Shown here: in pieces, positions 6,471 to 14,094 of the stretch
Position numbering within the stretch: the stretch's first letter is position 1
Layout of the letters: every line of letters begins with the position of its first letter
NCBI GenBank assembly: GCA_035718085.1
Contig: DASTHS010000146.1
Span: 1-15,423 of the forward strand
Direction: 5' to 3'
Source: DASTHS01 sp035718085
GTDB taxonomy: Bacteria; Actinomycetota; Acidimicrobiia; Acidimicrobiales; Palsa-688
Length of the DNA: 15,423 nt
The notes under the pieces: generated by a model
What the model was told of the DNA's origin: nothing
Databases searched by the model: none
What the model saw: only the letters and a program-made list of their open reading frames with translations
Made by a program: the position numbers and the translations under genes

Positions 6471-7612
6471 CGACCCGACCAGCCGGGGCCGCCGGGGCCG
6501 GCGGCACCGTCGTCGGCCGGGGGCGGCGGCACGTGGCCCCAGGAGGGGGCGGGCGCGGCCGATGACGACCACCCGCCGGGAGCGGCCGGCGCCGCCGCGG
6601 GGGGCGCGCCGGGGCCGCCGTCGGGGGCGGCGCCGGTGGGCTCGTCGACGGCCGCGGCGCCGACGCGGTGGCCGGGGTGGTGCAGCCGGCTGGCGGCCAC
6701 GACGAGCAGCACCAGCAGCGCCACCAGCTCGGCGTCGTACCAGCCGGTCAGGTGCAACGACACCGTCGGCCGGAACCGGGCGATGTCGCCCGCCGAGAGC
6801 ACCTGGCGGGGGTCGGGCGTCTCGAGCACCTGCACGGCGGCGGAGATCACCTGGGCGGCCAGCACGACGGCGGTGCCGAGGGCGAGGGCGGCCCCGACCC
6901 GCACCGGCCGCCACAACGCCGCGGCGATCGGCACCAGCCCGAAGGCCACGGCGGTCAGCACGTTGCCGGCGATCACCAGGCCCGGGTTGGCCGAGTCGAA
7001 GGCGTAGCCGAGCGTGCGGCTCACGACCACGCCGGGGTTGGCGGCGGTGGTGATCAGGTAGCGGTCCCACGAGGGCACGAACACCACGGCGGCGAGCAGG
7101 CCGGCCACCACGGCGATGACCCCCAGCAGCCGGTCGGCGGCCGGCGCCGGTCCGGGGCGGCGGGGACGGCCGAGCGCCCCGGCCCGTCCGGCGGTCACCA
7201 GGGCCAGCACCGACCCGAGGGCGCCGACGACCCAGGCGGCGACGTGCAGCCACAGGCCGGGCCCCCCGCTGACCCCGCCGGAGAGCTGCCCGACGTCGGT
7301 GAGGCGCTGTCCGAGGTCGGCGGCGGCGACGCCGAGCCCGAGGGCGCCGCCGACGGCGACCCACCGGGCGTGGCGGTTGGCCACCGCCAGCCCGCTGGCC
7401 AGCCAGCCGGCGAGCACCACCACCACCGGCACGATCTCGTCGGCCCGGTCGAGGCGCTGCCCGGCGAAGTAGTCGGGGAAGATCGATACCAGTGACACGA
7501 CGGCGGCGGCGACGAGGAGCCCGGCTGCGGTCCAGGTCTGGGGGCCGGCCACGACCGGATCGGTCGCCTCCGGCGCCGCCGCGGGGGTGGGGCGGGGCGT
7601 GAGGTCGAGCAC
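6467..7612 (-). CDS. Unrecognised membrane protein, about eight transmembrane helices
   Basis: I do not recognise a family. The 381-residue product has a short Pro/Ala-rich N terminus and about eight hydrophobic segments: roughly 26-45, 59-78, 83-99, 119-141, 161-179, 211-233, 238-260 and 293-309. It ends in a 70-residue Pro/Gly/Ala-rich tail with a PPPP run near the end. Loops contain aromatic/acidic patches such as FPDYFAGQRLDRADE, VPSWDRYLITTAANPG and LHLTGWYDAEL, but no recognisable transporter or enzyme signature. GTG 7612 is used as the start; GAACAT (plus strand 7626-7621) lies 8 nt before it, a possible leaderless -10 matching A and T but not the first T. The gene diverges from yajC across 128 nt and its stop overlaps the next minus-strand gene. 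Both strands are open in places here, but the hydrophobic pattern supports this strand. Confidence 0.75.
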   Translation of the reverse strand: MLDLTPRPTPAAAPEATDPVVAGPQTWTAAGLLVAAAVVSLVSIFPDYFAGQRLDRADEIVPVVVVLAGWLASGLAVANRHARWVAVGGALGLGVAAADLGQRLTDVGQLSGGVSGGPGLWLHVAAWVVGALGSVLALVTAGRAGALGRPRRPGPAPAADRLLGVIAVVAGLLAAVVFVPSWDRYLITTAANPGVVVSRTLGYAFDSANPGLVIAGNVLTAVAFGLVPIAAALWRPVRVGAALALGTAVVLAAQVISAAVQVLETPDPRQVLSAGDIARFRPTVSLHLTGWYDAELVALLVLLVVAASRLHHPGHRVGAAAVDEPTGAAPDGGPGAPPAAAPAAPGGWSSSAAPAPSWGHVPPPPADDGAAGPGGPGWSGR

Positions 7613-7620
7613 GGTCGGAG

Positions 7621-7626
7621 ATGTTC
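7621..7626 (-). promoter_or_regulatory. Possible -10 element GAACAT for the minus-strand pair
   Basis: Read on the minus strand, GAACAT ends 8 nt before the GTG at 7612. It keeps the A at position 2 and T at position 6 of TANNNT but lacks the first T. The spacing matches the leaderless pattern of the + strand genes; the hexamer itself is weak. Confidence 0.25.
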
Positions 7627-7688
7627 GCGCCCGCAGCGGTGGCGGCGGGCGCGCCGCCGGGCGCGAGGGCCGGCGCCGGGGGTCGCGC

Positions 7689-7701
7689 TAGTGTCATCCG
7701 G
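7689..7701 (+). promoter_or_regulatory. -10-like element TAGTGT for yajC-secD-secF
   Basis: TAGTGT at 7689-7694 predicts transcription starting near 7701, leaving a leader of about 40 nt before ATG 7741. It lies in the 128 nt divergent gap between the minus-strand pair and yajC. Unlike most other promoters here it is not placed for a leaderless start. Confidence 0.4.
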
Positions 7702-7703
7702 CT

Positions 7704-7720
7704 GCGCGCGAAGGGCGCGC
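7704..7720 (+). promoter_or_regulatory. Hairpin at the 5' end of the predicted yajC leader
   Basis: GCGCGC at 7704-7709 and GCGCGC at 7715-7720 can pair around a 5-nt loop (GAAGG). If transcription starts near 7701, the mRNA would begin almost directly with this stem. It could stabilise the transcript or tune initiation at ATG 7741, 20 nt downstream. GC-rich DNA gives such stems by chance, so this is tentative. Confidence 0.25.
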
Positions 7721-7740
7721 TCGCCCCCGAACAGGATCTG

Positions 7741-8229
7741 ATGACCCCGCTCGCACCGCTGCTGCTGGCCGCCACGACCACCACCACCGCAGGCCAGGCC
7801 AAATCGAGCGGCGGAGGCATCACCTTCCTTCTGCCGCTGCTGCTGGTGGCCGCCGTCTTCATCTTCATGCGCCGGGGTCGCCGGACCCGCCAGGCGGCGG
7901 GGACGACCAAGGTCGGCATCGGCGACCGGGTGCAGACCGCCGGCGGCATCCGGGGCACCGTCGTCGACATGGTCGACGACGAGGTGCTCGTCGAGGTGGC
8001 GCCCGGCGTGGTGATGACCTTCGTCAACCGGGCGGTGTCGGCCGCCCCCGCCCCGCCTGCCGGGGCCGCCGGGGAGCCGGCGCCCGGCGACGCCCCCGAC
8101 TCGTTCGACGACACGTCGTTCGCCCAACGGGGCGGGTCCGACGACGTGCCCGCCGACCCCTTCGCCGCGCCCGACGACATCACCCGCCCGGCCCCCGACG
8201 AGGGCGACGCCGGCGGCGGAGGGCGCTAG
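7741..8229 (+). CDS. yajC: Preprotein translocase subunit YajC
   Basis: YajC is the small accessory membrane subunit that associates with SecDF in Sec-dependent protein export. The 162-residue product has a short hydrophobic/Thr-rich N terminus, one membrane helix (about 29-43, FLLPLLLVAAVFIFM) followed by basic RRGRRTRQ, and the conserved cytoplasmic domain VGIGDRVQTAGGIRGTVV...DDEVLVEVAPGVVMTFV. The C-terminal 60 residues are an extension rich in Ala, Pro and acidic residues, longer than in E. coli YajC. ATG 7741 is chosen over the in-frame ATG 7621 because the -10-like element lies between them and AGGA (7733-7736) precedes it, though at only 4 nt spacing. The TAG stop overlaps the secD GTG by one base. 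Confidence 0.93.
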   Translation: MTPLAPLLLAATTTTTAGQAKSSGGGITFLLPLLLVAAVFIFMRRGRRTRQAAGTTKVGIGDRVQTAGGIRGTVVDMVDDEVLVEVAPGVVMTFVNRAVSAAPAPPAGAAGEPAPGDAPDSFDDTSFAQRGGSDDVPADPFAAPDDITRPAPDEGDAGGGGR

Positions 8230-9983
8230 TGCGCCGCCGCAACCTGGGGTGGCCGCTCGCGATCTTCGTCGCCATCGCCGTCGGCGCCCTGGCCGCGTGC
8301 CTCGCCCTCGGTGACAGCCCGCTGCTCGGCCTGGACCTGCGCGGCGGTGTCTCGGTGGTGCTGCGCCCGCAGGGCACCGTCGACAACGCCACCCTCCAGC
8401 AGGCCGTCACCATCATCGACCGCCGGGTGAACGGCCTCGGGGTGGCCAACTCCGAGATCCAGCGCCAGGGCAGCGACGTGGTGATCAACCTGCCAGGCAT
8501 CAAAGACTCGCAGGCCGCCCTGCGCACGCTGTCGACCACGGCCAAGCTCTACTTCCGGCCGGTGGCGTGCTACGCCCCGCCCTACACACCGGCGGCCGCC
8601 AGCGCCCCCGCCGCCACCGCCCCGGGGGCCACCACCCCGACCACGGCCCGGGCCGGTGCCAGTTCGGCGAGCACGCCGGCGTCGCCCACCACCGCGTCGC
8701 CGTCGACCAGCGCCCCCAAGTCCGCAGGCGTGCCCGTCCAGGCCTCCCTCACGGCGTTCCACCTCCCGGCCGCCGGCACCCCCACCAGCACGGCCCCCGC
8801 GGCCACGGCGACCACCCCGGCGGCGGCGCCGACGACCCCGGCGGCGCCGGCGACCACCGCCGTGCCGGGGGCCCCGATCACCGCCGCCAGCTGCCAGGCC
8901 AGCAACCTGGCCCAGATCCCGAGCACCCAGCCGGGCTCCATCACCGGCAACGAGTACGTGCTGGTGCCCGCCGCACCCGACTCCGGCCTCGGCTCCACCC
9001 GCTTCATCCTCGGTCCGGCCGACGTCGAGCCGGTCGGCGGCAAGCAGGTCACCCTCACCGGGTCGATCATCAAGAGCGCCTTCGTGTCGGTCGGCCAGAC
9101 CGGGCAGTACACCGTCGAGCTGCAGTTCACCCCCACCGGCGGCCAGGCGTTCGACGAGATGGCCGCGGTGCGCAACAAGAGCTACCAGGCCAACGCCACC
9201 CAGCAGCCGACCACCAGCCTGGAGGCCATCGAGCTCGACGGCCAGGTGCAGTCGGCGCCGACCATCGAGTCGGCCAACTTCAACGGGCAGGCGTCGATCT
9301 CGGGCAGCTTCACCGCCGCCCAGGCCAACAGCCTGGCCCTGGTGCTCAAGTACGGGTCGCTGCCGGTCACCTTCACGCCGCAGTCGGTGCAGCGGGTGTC
9401 GGCCACCATCGGCGCCGACTCCCTGCACGCCGGCCTGCTCGCCGGCCTCGGCGGGATCGTGGTGGTGCTCCTCTACATGGTGCTCTACTACCGGGCGCTG
9501 GGCCTGGTGGTCATCGCCGGCCTGGCGCTCGGCGGGGCGGTGCTCTACTCGCTGCTCACCCTGCTGTCCCAGACCAGCAGCCTCACCCTGACCCTGTCGT
9601 CGATCACCGGCATCATCGTGTCGGTCGGCATCACCGTCGACAGCTACGTCGTCTACTTCGAGCGGCTCAAAGACGAGGTGCGCAGCGGTCGCACGATCCG
9701 CCAGTCGACCGAGCGCAGCTTCGCCCGGGCCTTCCGCACCGTGCTCACCGCCGACTTCGTGTCGTTCCTCGCCGCCCTCATCCTCTACCTGCTCACCGTC
9801 GGCGACGTGCGCGGCTTCGCGTTCACCCTGGGCCTGTCGACCCTGCTCGACGTGGCGACCGCGTACCTCTTCATCCGCCCGGCGGTCGTGCTCGTCGGCC
9901 GGCGGCGCACCTTCACCGAGAACCGGGTGCTCGGCGTGGCCCGGGGCCTCGGGTCGCGTGAGGCGGCAGGGGTGGCGGGATGA
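8229..9983 (+). CDS. secD: Protein translocase subunit SecD
   Basis: SecD forms with SecF an RND-type membrane protein that uses the proton gradient to help pull proteins out of SecYEG. The 584-residue product has TM1 (about 9-28), the signature GLDLRGG (34-40) and a large extracytoplasmic P1 domain. Five further helices follow in the C-terminal 190 residues, including SITGIIVSVGITVDSYVVYFERLKDE with the conserved Asp471. Two oddities stand out. A roughly 100-residue Ala/Pro/Thr/Ser-rich insert (about 118-216) interrupts P1 between Cys114 and Cys222, and the end of TM1 reads LAAC (21-24), a lipobox-like sequence. The GTG start overlaps the yajC stop by 1 nt, and the stop overlaps secF by 4 nt, so the three genes form one coupled unit. 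Confidence 0.96.
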   Translation: MRRRNLGWPLAIFVAIAVGALAACLALGDSPLLGLDLRGGVSVVLRPQGTVDNATLQQAVTIIDRRVNGLGVANSEIQRQGSDVVINLPGIKDSQAALRTLSTTAKLYFRPVACYAPPYTPAAASAPAATAPGATTPTTARAGASSASTPASPTTASPSTSAPKSAGVPVQASLTAFHLPAAGTPTSTAPAATATTPAAAPTTPAAPATTAVPGAPITAASCQASNLAQIPSTQPGSITGNEYVLVPAAPDSGLGSTRFILGPADVEPVGGKQVTLTGSIIKSAFVSVGQTGQYTVELQFTPTGGQAFDEMAAVRNKSYQANATQQPTTSLEAIELDGQVQSAPTIESANFNGQASISGSFTAAQANSLALVLKYGSLPVTFTPQSVQRVSATIGADSLHAGLLAGLGGIVVVLLYMVLYYRALGLVVIAGLALGGAVLYSLLTLLSQTSSLTLTLSSITGIIVSVGITVDSYVVYFERLKDEVRSGRTIRQSTERSFARAFRTVLTADFVSFLAALILYLLTVGDVRGFAFTLGLSTLLDVATAYLFIRPAVVLVGRRRTFTENRVLGVARGLGSREAAGVAG

Positions 9984-11230
9984 GCGGCGGCAGCGCCTTC
10001 CGGCGGCTGTTCCGGGGCGAGACCTCGTTCGACTTCGCTGGCCGGTGGCGGCGGTGGTTCGCCGTCTCCGGGCTGATCATCCTCGTCGGCCTCGTGTCGC
10101 TGGGCTTTCGCGGCCTGAACTTCTCCATCGACTTCAAGGGCGGCACCGTCTGGGAGGTGCCGTCGAACGCCTCCGTGGCGTCGGTGCGCTCGGCGGTCAG
10201 CGGGGTCTCGGGGTCGCTCAGCCAGGCGTCGATCCAGGTGCTCACCGACGCCCAGACCGGCAAGCGCACCGTCAAGGTGCAGGCCGCCGCCAAGGAGACG
10301 GCCAACGCCGCCGAGGTCAACCAGGTCACCGACGTGCTCGCCCGGCTGGCCCACGTGAGCGCCAACGAGGTGCAGCTCAACGACGTCGGCCCGTCGTGGG
10401 GCTCCGACATCACCGACAAGGCCATCGAGGGCGTCATCGTCTTCCTCGTCGTGGTCAGCGGCTACATCTGGCTGCGCTTCGAGGCGAAGATGGCCATCGC
10501 CGCCCTGACGGCGCTGGTGCACGACATCGCCGTCACCGTCGGCATCTACTCGCTGTCGGGGTTCACCGTCAGCCCCGACACCGTCATCGCCTTCCTCACC
10601 ATCCTCGGGTACTCCCTCTACGACACCATCGTGGTGTTCGACAAGGTGCAGGAGAACACCCGCGGCCTGGCGTCGAGCAACAAGCTCACCTACACCGACA
10701 CGGTCAACCTGTCGATGAACCAGGTGCTGGCCCGCTCGATCAACACCTCGTTCGTGGCCATCATCCCGATCATGTCGATCCTGGTGATCGGCGCGTGGAT
10801 CCTCGGCGCCTCCGCGCTGGAGGACTTCGGCCTGGCGCTGTTCATCGGGCTGACCACCGGCGCCTACTCCTCGATCTTCATCGCCTCGCCGTTGCTGGCC
10901 CTGCTCAAAGAGCGCGAGCACCGCTACGCCGCCATCCGCCGGCGCCTGGCCGACCGGCCCGGCGGCCGGCTCACCCCGGCCGGGGTTGCCGCCGGCGCCC
11001 TCGGCGGCGAGCGGCCCGGGTCCCGGCCGGCGGCGGTGGCCGCAGCGGGCTCCGCCCGGGCGGCTGCGCCGACCTCGGGGCGGGCCACCGGCCCCGACGC
11101 GGCGGGCGACACCGCCGACGCCACCGAGGGCGGGGCGACGGTGGCCACCGGTGGCGCCGCCGTCGGCGGGGCGTCGCCGGCCCGCAGCGGACCGCCGCCG
11201 CGCCCCCGGAAGAAGACCCGCCGCCGCTAG
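9980..11230 (+). CDS. secF: Protein translocase subunit SecF
   Basis: SecF is the partner of SecD in the export motor. The 416-residue product has TM1 (about 27-43), the motif NFSIDFKGGTVWEV (47-60), a periplasmic P4 domain and five C-terminal helices. The conserved TM4 motif is LGYSLYDTIVVFDKVQENTR (209-228) with Asp215, and TM3 carries ALVHDIAVTVG. The conserved core ends near residue 325. Beyond it lies a 90-residue hydrophilic Ala/Gly/Pro-rich cytoplasmic extension ending in a basic cluster (RPRKKTRRR). ATG 9980 overlaps the secD stop (ATGA). The next gene, apt, has its own promoter-like element 25 nt downstream, so the Sec operon probably ends here. Confidence 0.96.
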   Translation: MSGGSAFRRLFRGETSFDFAGRWRRWFAVSGLIILVGLVSLGFRGLNFSIDFKGGTVWEVPSNASVASVRSAVSGVSGSLSQASIQVLTDAQTGKRTVKVQAAAKETANAAEVNQVTDVLARLAHVSANEVQLNDVGPSWGSDITDKAIEGVIVFLVVVSGYIWLRFEAKMAIAALTALVHDIAVTVGIYSLSGFTVSPDTVIAFLTILGYSLYDTIVVFDKVQENTRGLASSNKLTYTDTVNLSMNQVLARSINTSFVAIIPIMSILVIGAWILGASALEDFGLALFIGLTTGAYSSIFIASPLLALLKEREHRYAAIRRRLADRPGGRLTPAGVAAGALGGERPGSRPAAVAAAGSARAAAPTSGRATGPDAAGDTADATEGGATVATGGAAVGGASPARSGPPPRPRKKTRRR

Positions 11231-11255
11231 CGCAGGGCAGGCGCAGCCGGCGCAG
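11230..11255 (+). repeat. Three short direct repeats GCGCAG before the apt promoter
   Basis: GCGCAG occurs at 11230-11235, 11241-11246 and 11250-11255, with starts 11 and 9 nt apart, ending directly at the TAGTCT -10-like element of apt. The near-helical spacing could suit a regulator binding site, but six-base repeats in DNA of this composition may be chance. Confidence 0.3.
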
Positions 11256-11267
11256 TAGTCTGCCGCG
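11256..11267 (+). promoter_or_regulatory. -10-like element TAGTCT before apt
   Basis: TAGTCT at 11256-11261 fits TANNNT and is followed by 6 nt and ATG 11268, the leaderless geometry. No Shine-Dalgarno is visible for apt. Confidence 0.5.
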
Positions 11268-11828
11268 ATGGGTGTCGCCGGTGGCGCAGGACGGACGGTT
11301 GCCCCGAGCGACGCAGACTGGATCAAGGCGCACATCCGGGACGTGGCCGACTTCCCGACGCCGGGAGTCGTCTACAAGGACATCACGCCGCTGCTGGCCG
11401 ACCCGGCCGCCTTCGCCGGCACCGTCGACGCCCTGACCTCCCGCCTCGACGGCGGTGAGGTCGACAAGGTCGTGGGCATCGAGGCGCGAGGGTTCATCCT
11501 CGCCGCCCCGGTGGCCCTGCACCTCGGCGCCGGGTTCGTGCCGGTGCGCAAGCCCGGCAAGCTGCCGTGGAGCGTCGAGCGGGTCGACTACGCCCTCGAG
11601 TACCGCACCGACACCCTCGAGGTGCACACCGACGCCTTCACCCCCGGCGAGCGGGTGCTGATCGTCGACGACGTGCTGGCCACCGGCGGCACCGCCGTCG
11701 CCGCCGCCTCGCTGTGCCGGGCCCTCGGCGCCGAGGTGGTCGGCCTGGCCTGCGTCGTCGAGCTGTCGTTCCTCGGCGGCCGGGCCCGCCTCGACGGGCT
11801 CGACGCCGTCGCCCTGGTGACGTACTGA
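11268..11828 (+). CDS. apt: Adenine phosphoribosyltransferase
   Basis: Apt salvages adenine by joining it to PRPP to give AMP. The 186-residue product has the N-terminal family motif DFPTPGVVYKDITPLL (28-43), VVGIEARGFILAAPVAL (68-84), the flexible-loop region VRKPGKLPW (93-101), and the PRPP-binding signature VLIVDDVLATGGTA (130-143) with the two acidic residues Asp134 and Asp135. The length is slightly above the usual 170-180 because of about 14 extra N-terminal residues. ATG 11268 is supported by the -10-like element 6 nt upstream. rel follows after 13 nt, the conserved apt-rel arrangement of actinobacteria, linking purine salvage to (p)ppGpp metabolism. Confidence 0.96.
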   Translation: MGVAGGAGRTVAPSDADWIKAHIRDVADFPTPGVVYKDITPLLADPAAFAGTVDALTSRLDGGEVDKVVGIEARGFILAAPVALHLGAGFVPVRKPGKLPWSVERVDYALEYRTDTLEVHTDAFTPGERVLIVDDVLATGGTAVAAASLCRALGAEVVGLACVVELSFLGGRARLDGLDAVALVTY

Positions 11829-11841
11829 GAGGGGCGGGGCA

Positions 11842-14088
11842 ATGGTGAGCCGGGTCGACGGGGTGCAGCGCAGCAGGGCGGTGGCAACGGTCGAACGGGT
11901 GCTGCCGTGGCGCCGGCAGGTGCAGACCGCCGACGCCCTGACCCCGCTGCTCACCGCCTTCCGGCTCCGCCACCCCCGCGCCGACACCGACCTGCTGGTG
12001 CGGGCGTTCGAGGCGGCCGACGCCGCCCACGACGGGCAGCTGCGCATGTCGGGCGAGGCCTACATCACCCACCCCCTGGCCGTGGCCACCATCCTCGCCG
12101 GCCTCGGTCTCGACGACGTCACCGTGGCCGCCGCCCTGCTGCACGACGCCGTGGAAGACACCGGGCTCACCGTCGACGACCTCGAGCGTGACTTCGGTTC
12201 GCCGGTGGCGGCGATCGTCGACGGCGTCACCAAGCTCGACCGGGTCAGGTTCGACTCCAAGCAGGCCCAGCAGGCCGCCACCATGCGCAAGATGCTCGTG
12301 GCGATGGCGAAAGACCCCCGCGTGCTGCTGATCAAGCTCGCCGACCGGCTGCACAACATGCGCACGATCGCGGCGATGCCGGAGTGGAAGCAGAAGCGCA
12401 CCGCGCAGGAGACCCTCGACATCTACGCGCCCCTGGCGCACCGCTTCGGCATCCAGGACCTCAAGTGGCAGCTCGAAGACCTGGCCTTCGCGGCGATGCA
12501 CCCGCGCCGCTACGCCGAGATCGAGCAGATGGTCGCCACCCGGGCCCCCGAACGGGACATCTACCTGGCCCAGGTCATCGACCAGGTGAACGAGCGCCTC
12601 GCCGCCGCCCGCATCGAGGCCCAGGTCAGCGGCCGGCCCAAGCACCTCTACTCGATCTACGAGAAGATGGTGGTCAAGGGGAAGGAGTTCGACGAGATCT
12701 ACGACCTCGTCGGCATCCGGATCCTCGTCGAGTCGGTGAAGGACTGCTGGGCCGCCCTCGGCGCCGTGCACGGGGCGTGGGCGCCAGTGCCGGGCCGCTT
12801 CAAGGACTACGTGAACACCCCGAAGTTCAACCTCTACCAGTCGTTGCACACGACGGTGGTGGGCCCCCAGGGCAAGCCGCTCGAGGCGCAGATCCGCACC
12901 TACGAGATGCACAGCCGGGCCGAGCGCGGCATCGCCGCCCACTGGGGCTACAAGGAGCAGGCGTCGGCGGCCGACGTCGCCTGGCTGCAGCGCATCGTCG
13001 ACTGGTCGGCCGAGAGCAGCGACCCCGCCGAGTTCCTCGAGACCCTCAAGCTCGACCTCGACACCGACGAGGTGTTCGTCTTCACCCCCAAAGGTGACGT
13101 GATCACCCTGGCGGTGCACGCCACGCCGGTCGACTTCGCCTACGCCATCCACACCGAGGTCGGTCACCGCTGCATCGGCGCCCGCGTCAACGGCCGGCTG
13201 GTGCCCCTCGACTCCGAGCTGCACTCGGGCGACAGCGTCGAGATCTTCACCTCCAAGGTGCCGTCGGCGGGGCCAAGCCGCGACTGGCTGAAGCTGGTGC
13301 AGACGCCCCGGGCCCGCTCGAAGATCCGGCAGTGGTTCAGCCGCGAGCGGCGAGAGGACGCCATCGAGGCCGGCCGCGACGACCTGGTGAAGGCCATGCG
13401 CAAGGAGGGCCTGCCGGTCCAGAAGCTGGCCGGCTCCCCGCTCCTGGCGAAGGTGGTCGAGGGCCTGAACTACAGCGACCTGGAGTCACTGCACGCGGCG
13501 GTCGGCGAGGGGCACGTCTCGGCGCAGTCGGTGGCGCAGCGCATCGCCCGCGAGCTGCGCGGCGGCGACCACGAGGTGCAGCTGCCGACCACCGCCCGCC
13601 AGCCCCGTCGGGTCACCCGCCGCCAGGGGGTCGGCGTGCACGTCGAGGGCCTCGACGACGTCATGGTGCGGCTGTCGCGCTGCTGCACCCCGGTGCCCGG
13701 CGACGAGATCATCGGCTTCGTCACCCGCGGCCGGGGCGTCAGCGTGCACCGCAGCGACTGCGCCAACGCCGCGTCGCTGTCGGTGACCGAGGTCGGCCGC
13801 CTGATCGAGGTGGAGTGGGACCGCGAAGACGCCGGCAGCTTCACCGCGGCCGTCGAGGTGAAGGCCCTCGACCGCACCCGCCTCGGGGTCGACATCTGGA
13901 AGGTCGTCTCCGACCACCACCTGAACATCCTCCGCTCCGAGACGATCACCACCTCCGACCGGGTGAGCCGCATGCGCTTCGAGTTCGAGCTCGCCGACCC
14001 GGCGCACCTCGACTCGCTGCTGTCGGCCATCAAGCGGGTCGACAGCGTCTACGACGCCTACCGGGTGCTGCCGGGCCGGGGCGCCTAG
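11842..14088 (+). CDS. rel: Bifunctional (p)ppGpp synthetase/hydrolase (RelA/SpoT family)
   Basis: Rel makes and degrades the alarmone (p)ppGpp in response to amino-acid starvation, on or off the ribosome. The 748-residue product has the full long-RSH architecture. The HD hydrolase domain (about 50-200) keeps its metal-site residues: YITHPLAVA (His77), LLHDAVEDT (His101-Asp102), VRFDSKQAQ and KLADRLHNMRT. The synthetase domain (about 240-375) has GRPKHLYSIYEKM, EFDEIYDLVGIRI and YQSLHTTVVGPQG. A TGS domain (about 409-472, DEVFVFTPKGD), a conserved-cysteine region (LSRCCTPVPGDEIIGF, Cys614-Cys615) and a C-terminal ACT domain complete it. Because both active sites look intact, I call it bifunctional. 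The ATG has Shine-Dalgarno AGAGGGG (11828-11834, 7 nt spacing). Confidence 0.96.
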   Translation: MVSRVDGVQRSRAVATVERVLPWRRQVQTADALTPLLTAFRLRHPRADTDLLVRAFEAADAAHDGQLRMSGEAYITHPLAVATILAGLGLDDVTVAAALLHDAVEDTGLTVDDLERDFGSPVAAIVDGVTKLDRVRFDSKQAQQAATMRKMLVAMAKDPRVLLIKLADRLHNMRTIAAMPEWKQKRTAQETLDIYAPLAHRFGIQDLKWQLEDLAFAAMHPRRYAEIEQMVATRAPERDIYLAQVIDQVNERLAAARIEAQVSGRPKHLYSIYEKMVVKGKEFDEIYDLVGIRILVESVKDCWAALGAVHGAWAPVPGRFKDYVNTPKFNLYQSLHTTVVGPQGKPLEAQIRTYEMHSRAERGIAAHWGYKEQASAADVAWLQRIVDWSAESSDPAEFLETLKLDLDTDEVFVFTPKGDVITLAVHATPVDFAYAIHTEVGHRCIGARVNGRLVPLDSELHSGDSVEIFTSKVPSAGPSRDWLKLVQTPRARSKIRQWFSRERREDAIEAGRDDLVKAMRKEGLPVQKLAGSPLLAKVVEGLNYSDLESLHAAVGEGHVSAQSVAQRIARELRGGDHEVQLPTTARQPRRVTRRQGVGVHVEGLDDVMVRLSRCCTPVPGDEIIGFVTRGRGVSVHRSDCANAASLSVTEVGRLIEVEWDREDAGSFTAAVEVKALDRTRLGVDIWKVVSDHHLNILRSETITTSDRVSRMRFEFELADPAHLDSLLSAIKRVDSVYDAYRVLPGRGA

Positions 14089-14094
14089 CCCCGG
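14076..14094 (+). terminator. Perfect 7-bp hairpin across the rel stop codon
   Basis: CCGGGGC (14076-14082) and GCCCCGG (14088-14094) pair around a 5-nt loop (GCCTA), spanning the rel TAG stop at 14086-14088. No T-run follows; instead the hisS -10-like hexamer starts at once (14095). It may be a U-less terminator or mRNA 3'-end stabiliser, or chance in GC-rich DNA. Confidence 0.3.

Noticed and set aside
7613..7740. Search for an export-sensing arrest peptide (RAPP/RAPG-type) upstream of yajC-secDF
   Set aside because: Such peptides are known upstream of secDF in some actinobacteria, but the gap has no small frame with that motif, and the predicted leader contains no start codon before ATG 7741.
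5613..8183. 856-codon minus-strand open frame reaching into yajC
   Set aside because: Only the part from GTG 6470 onward looks like a protein. The upstream part overlaps the membrane gene in another frame and yajC on the other strand, and reads as Arg/Pro/Gly-rich shadow.
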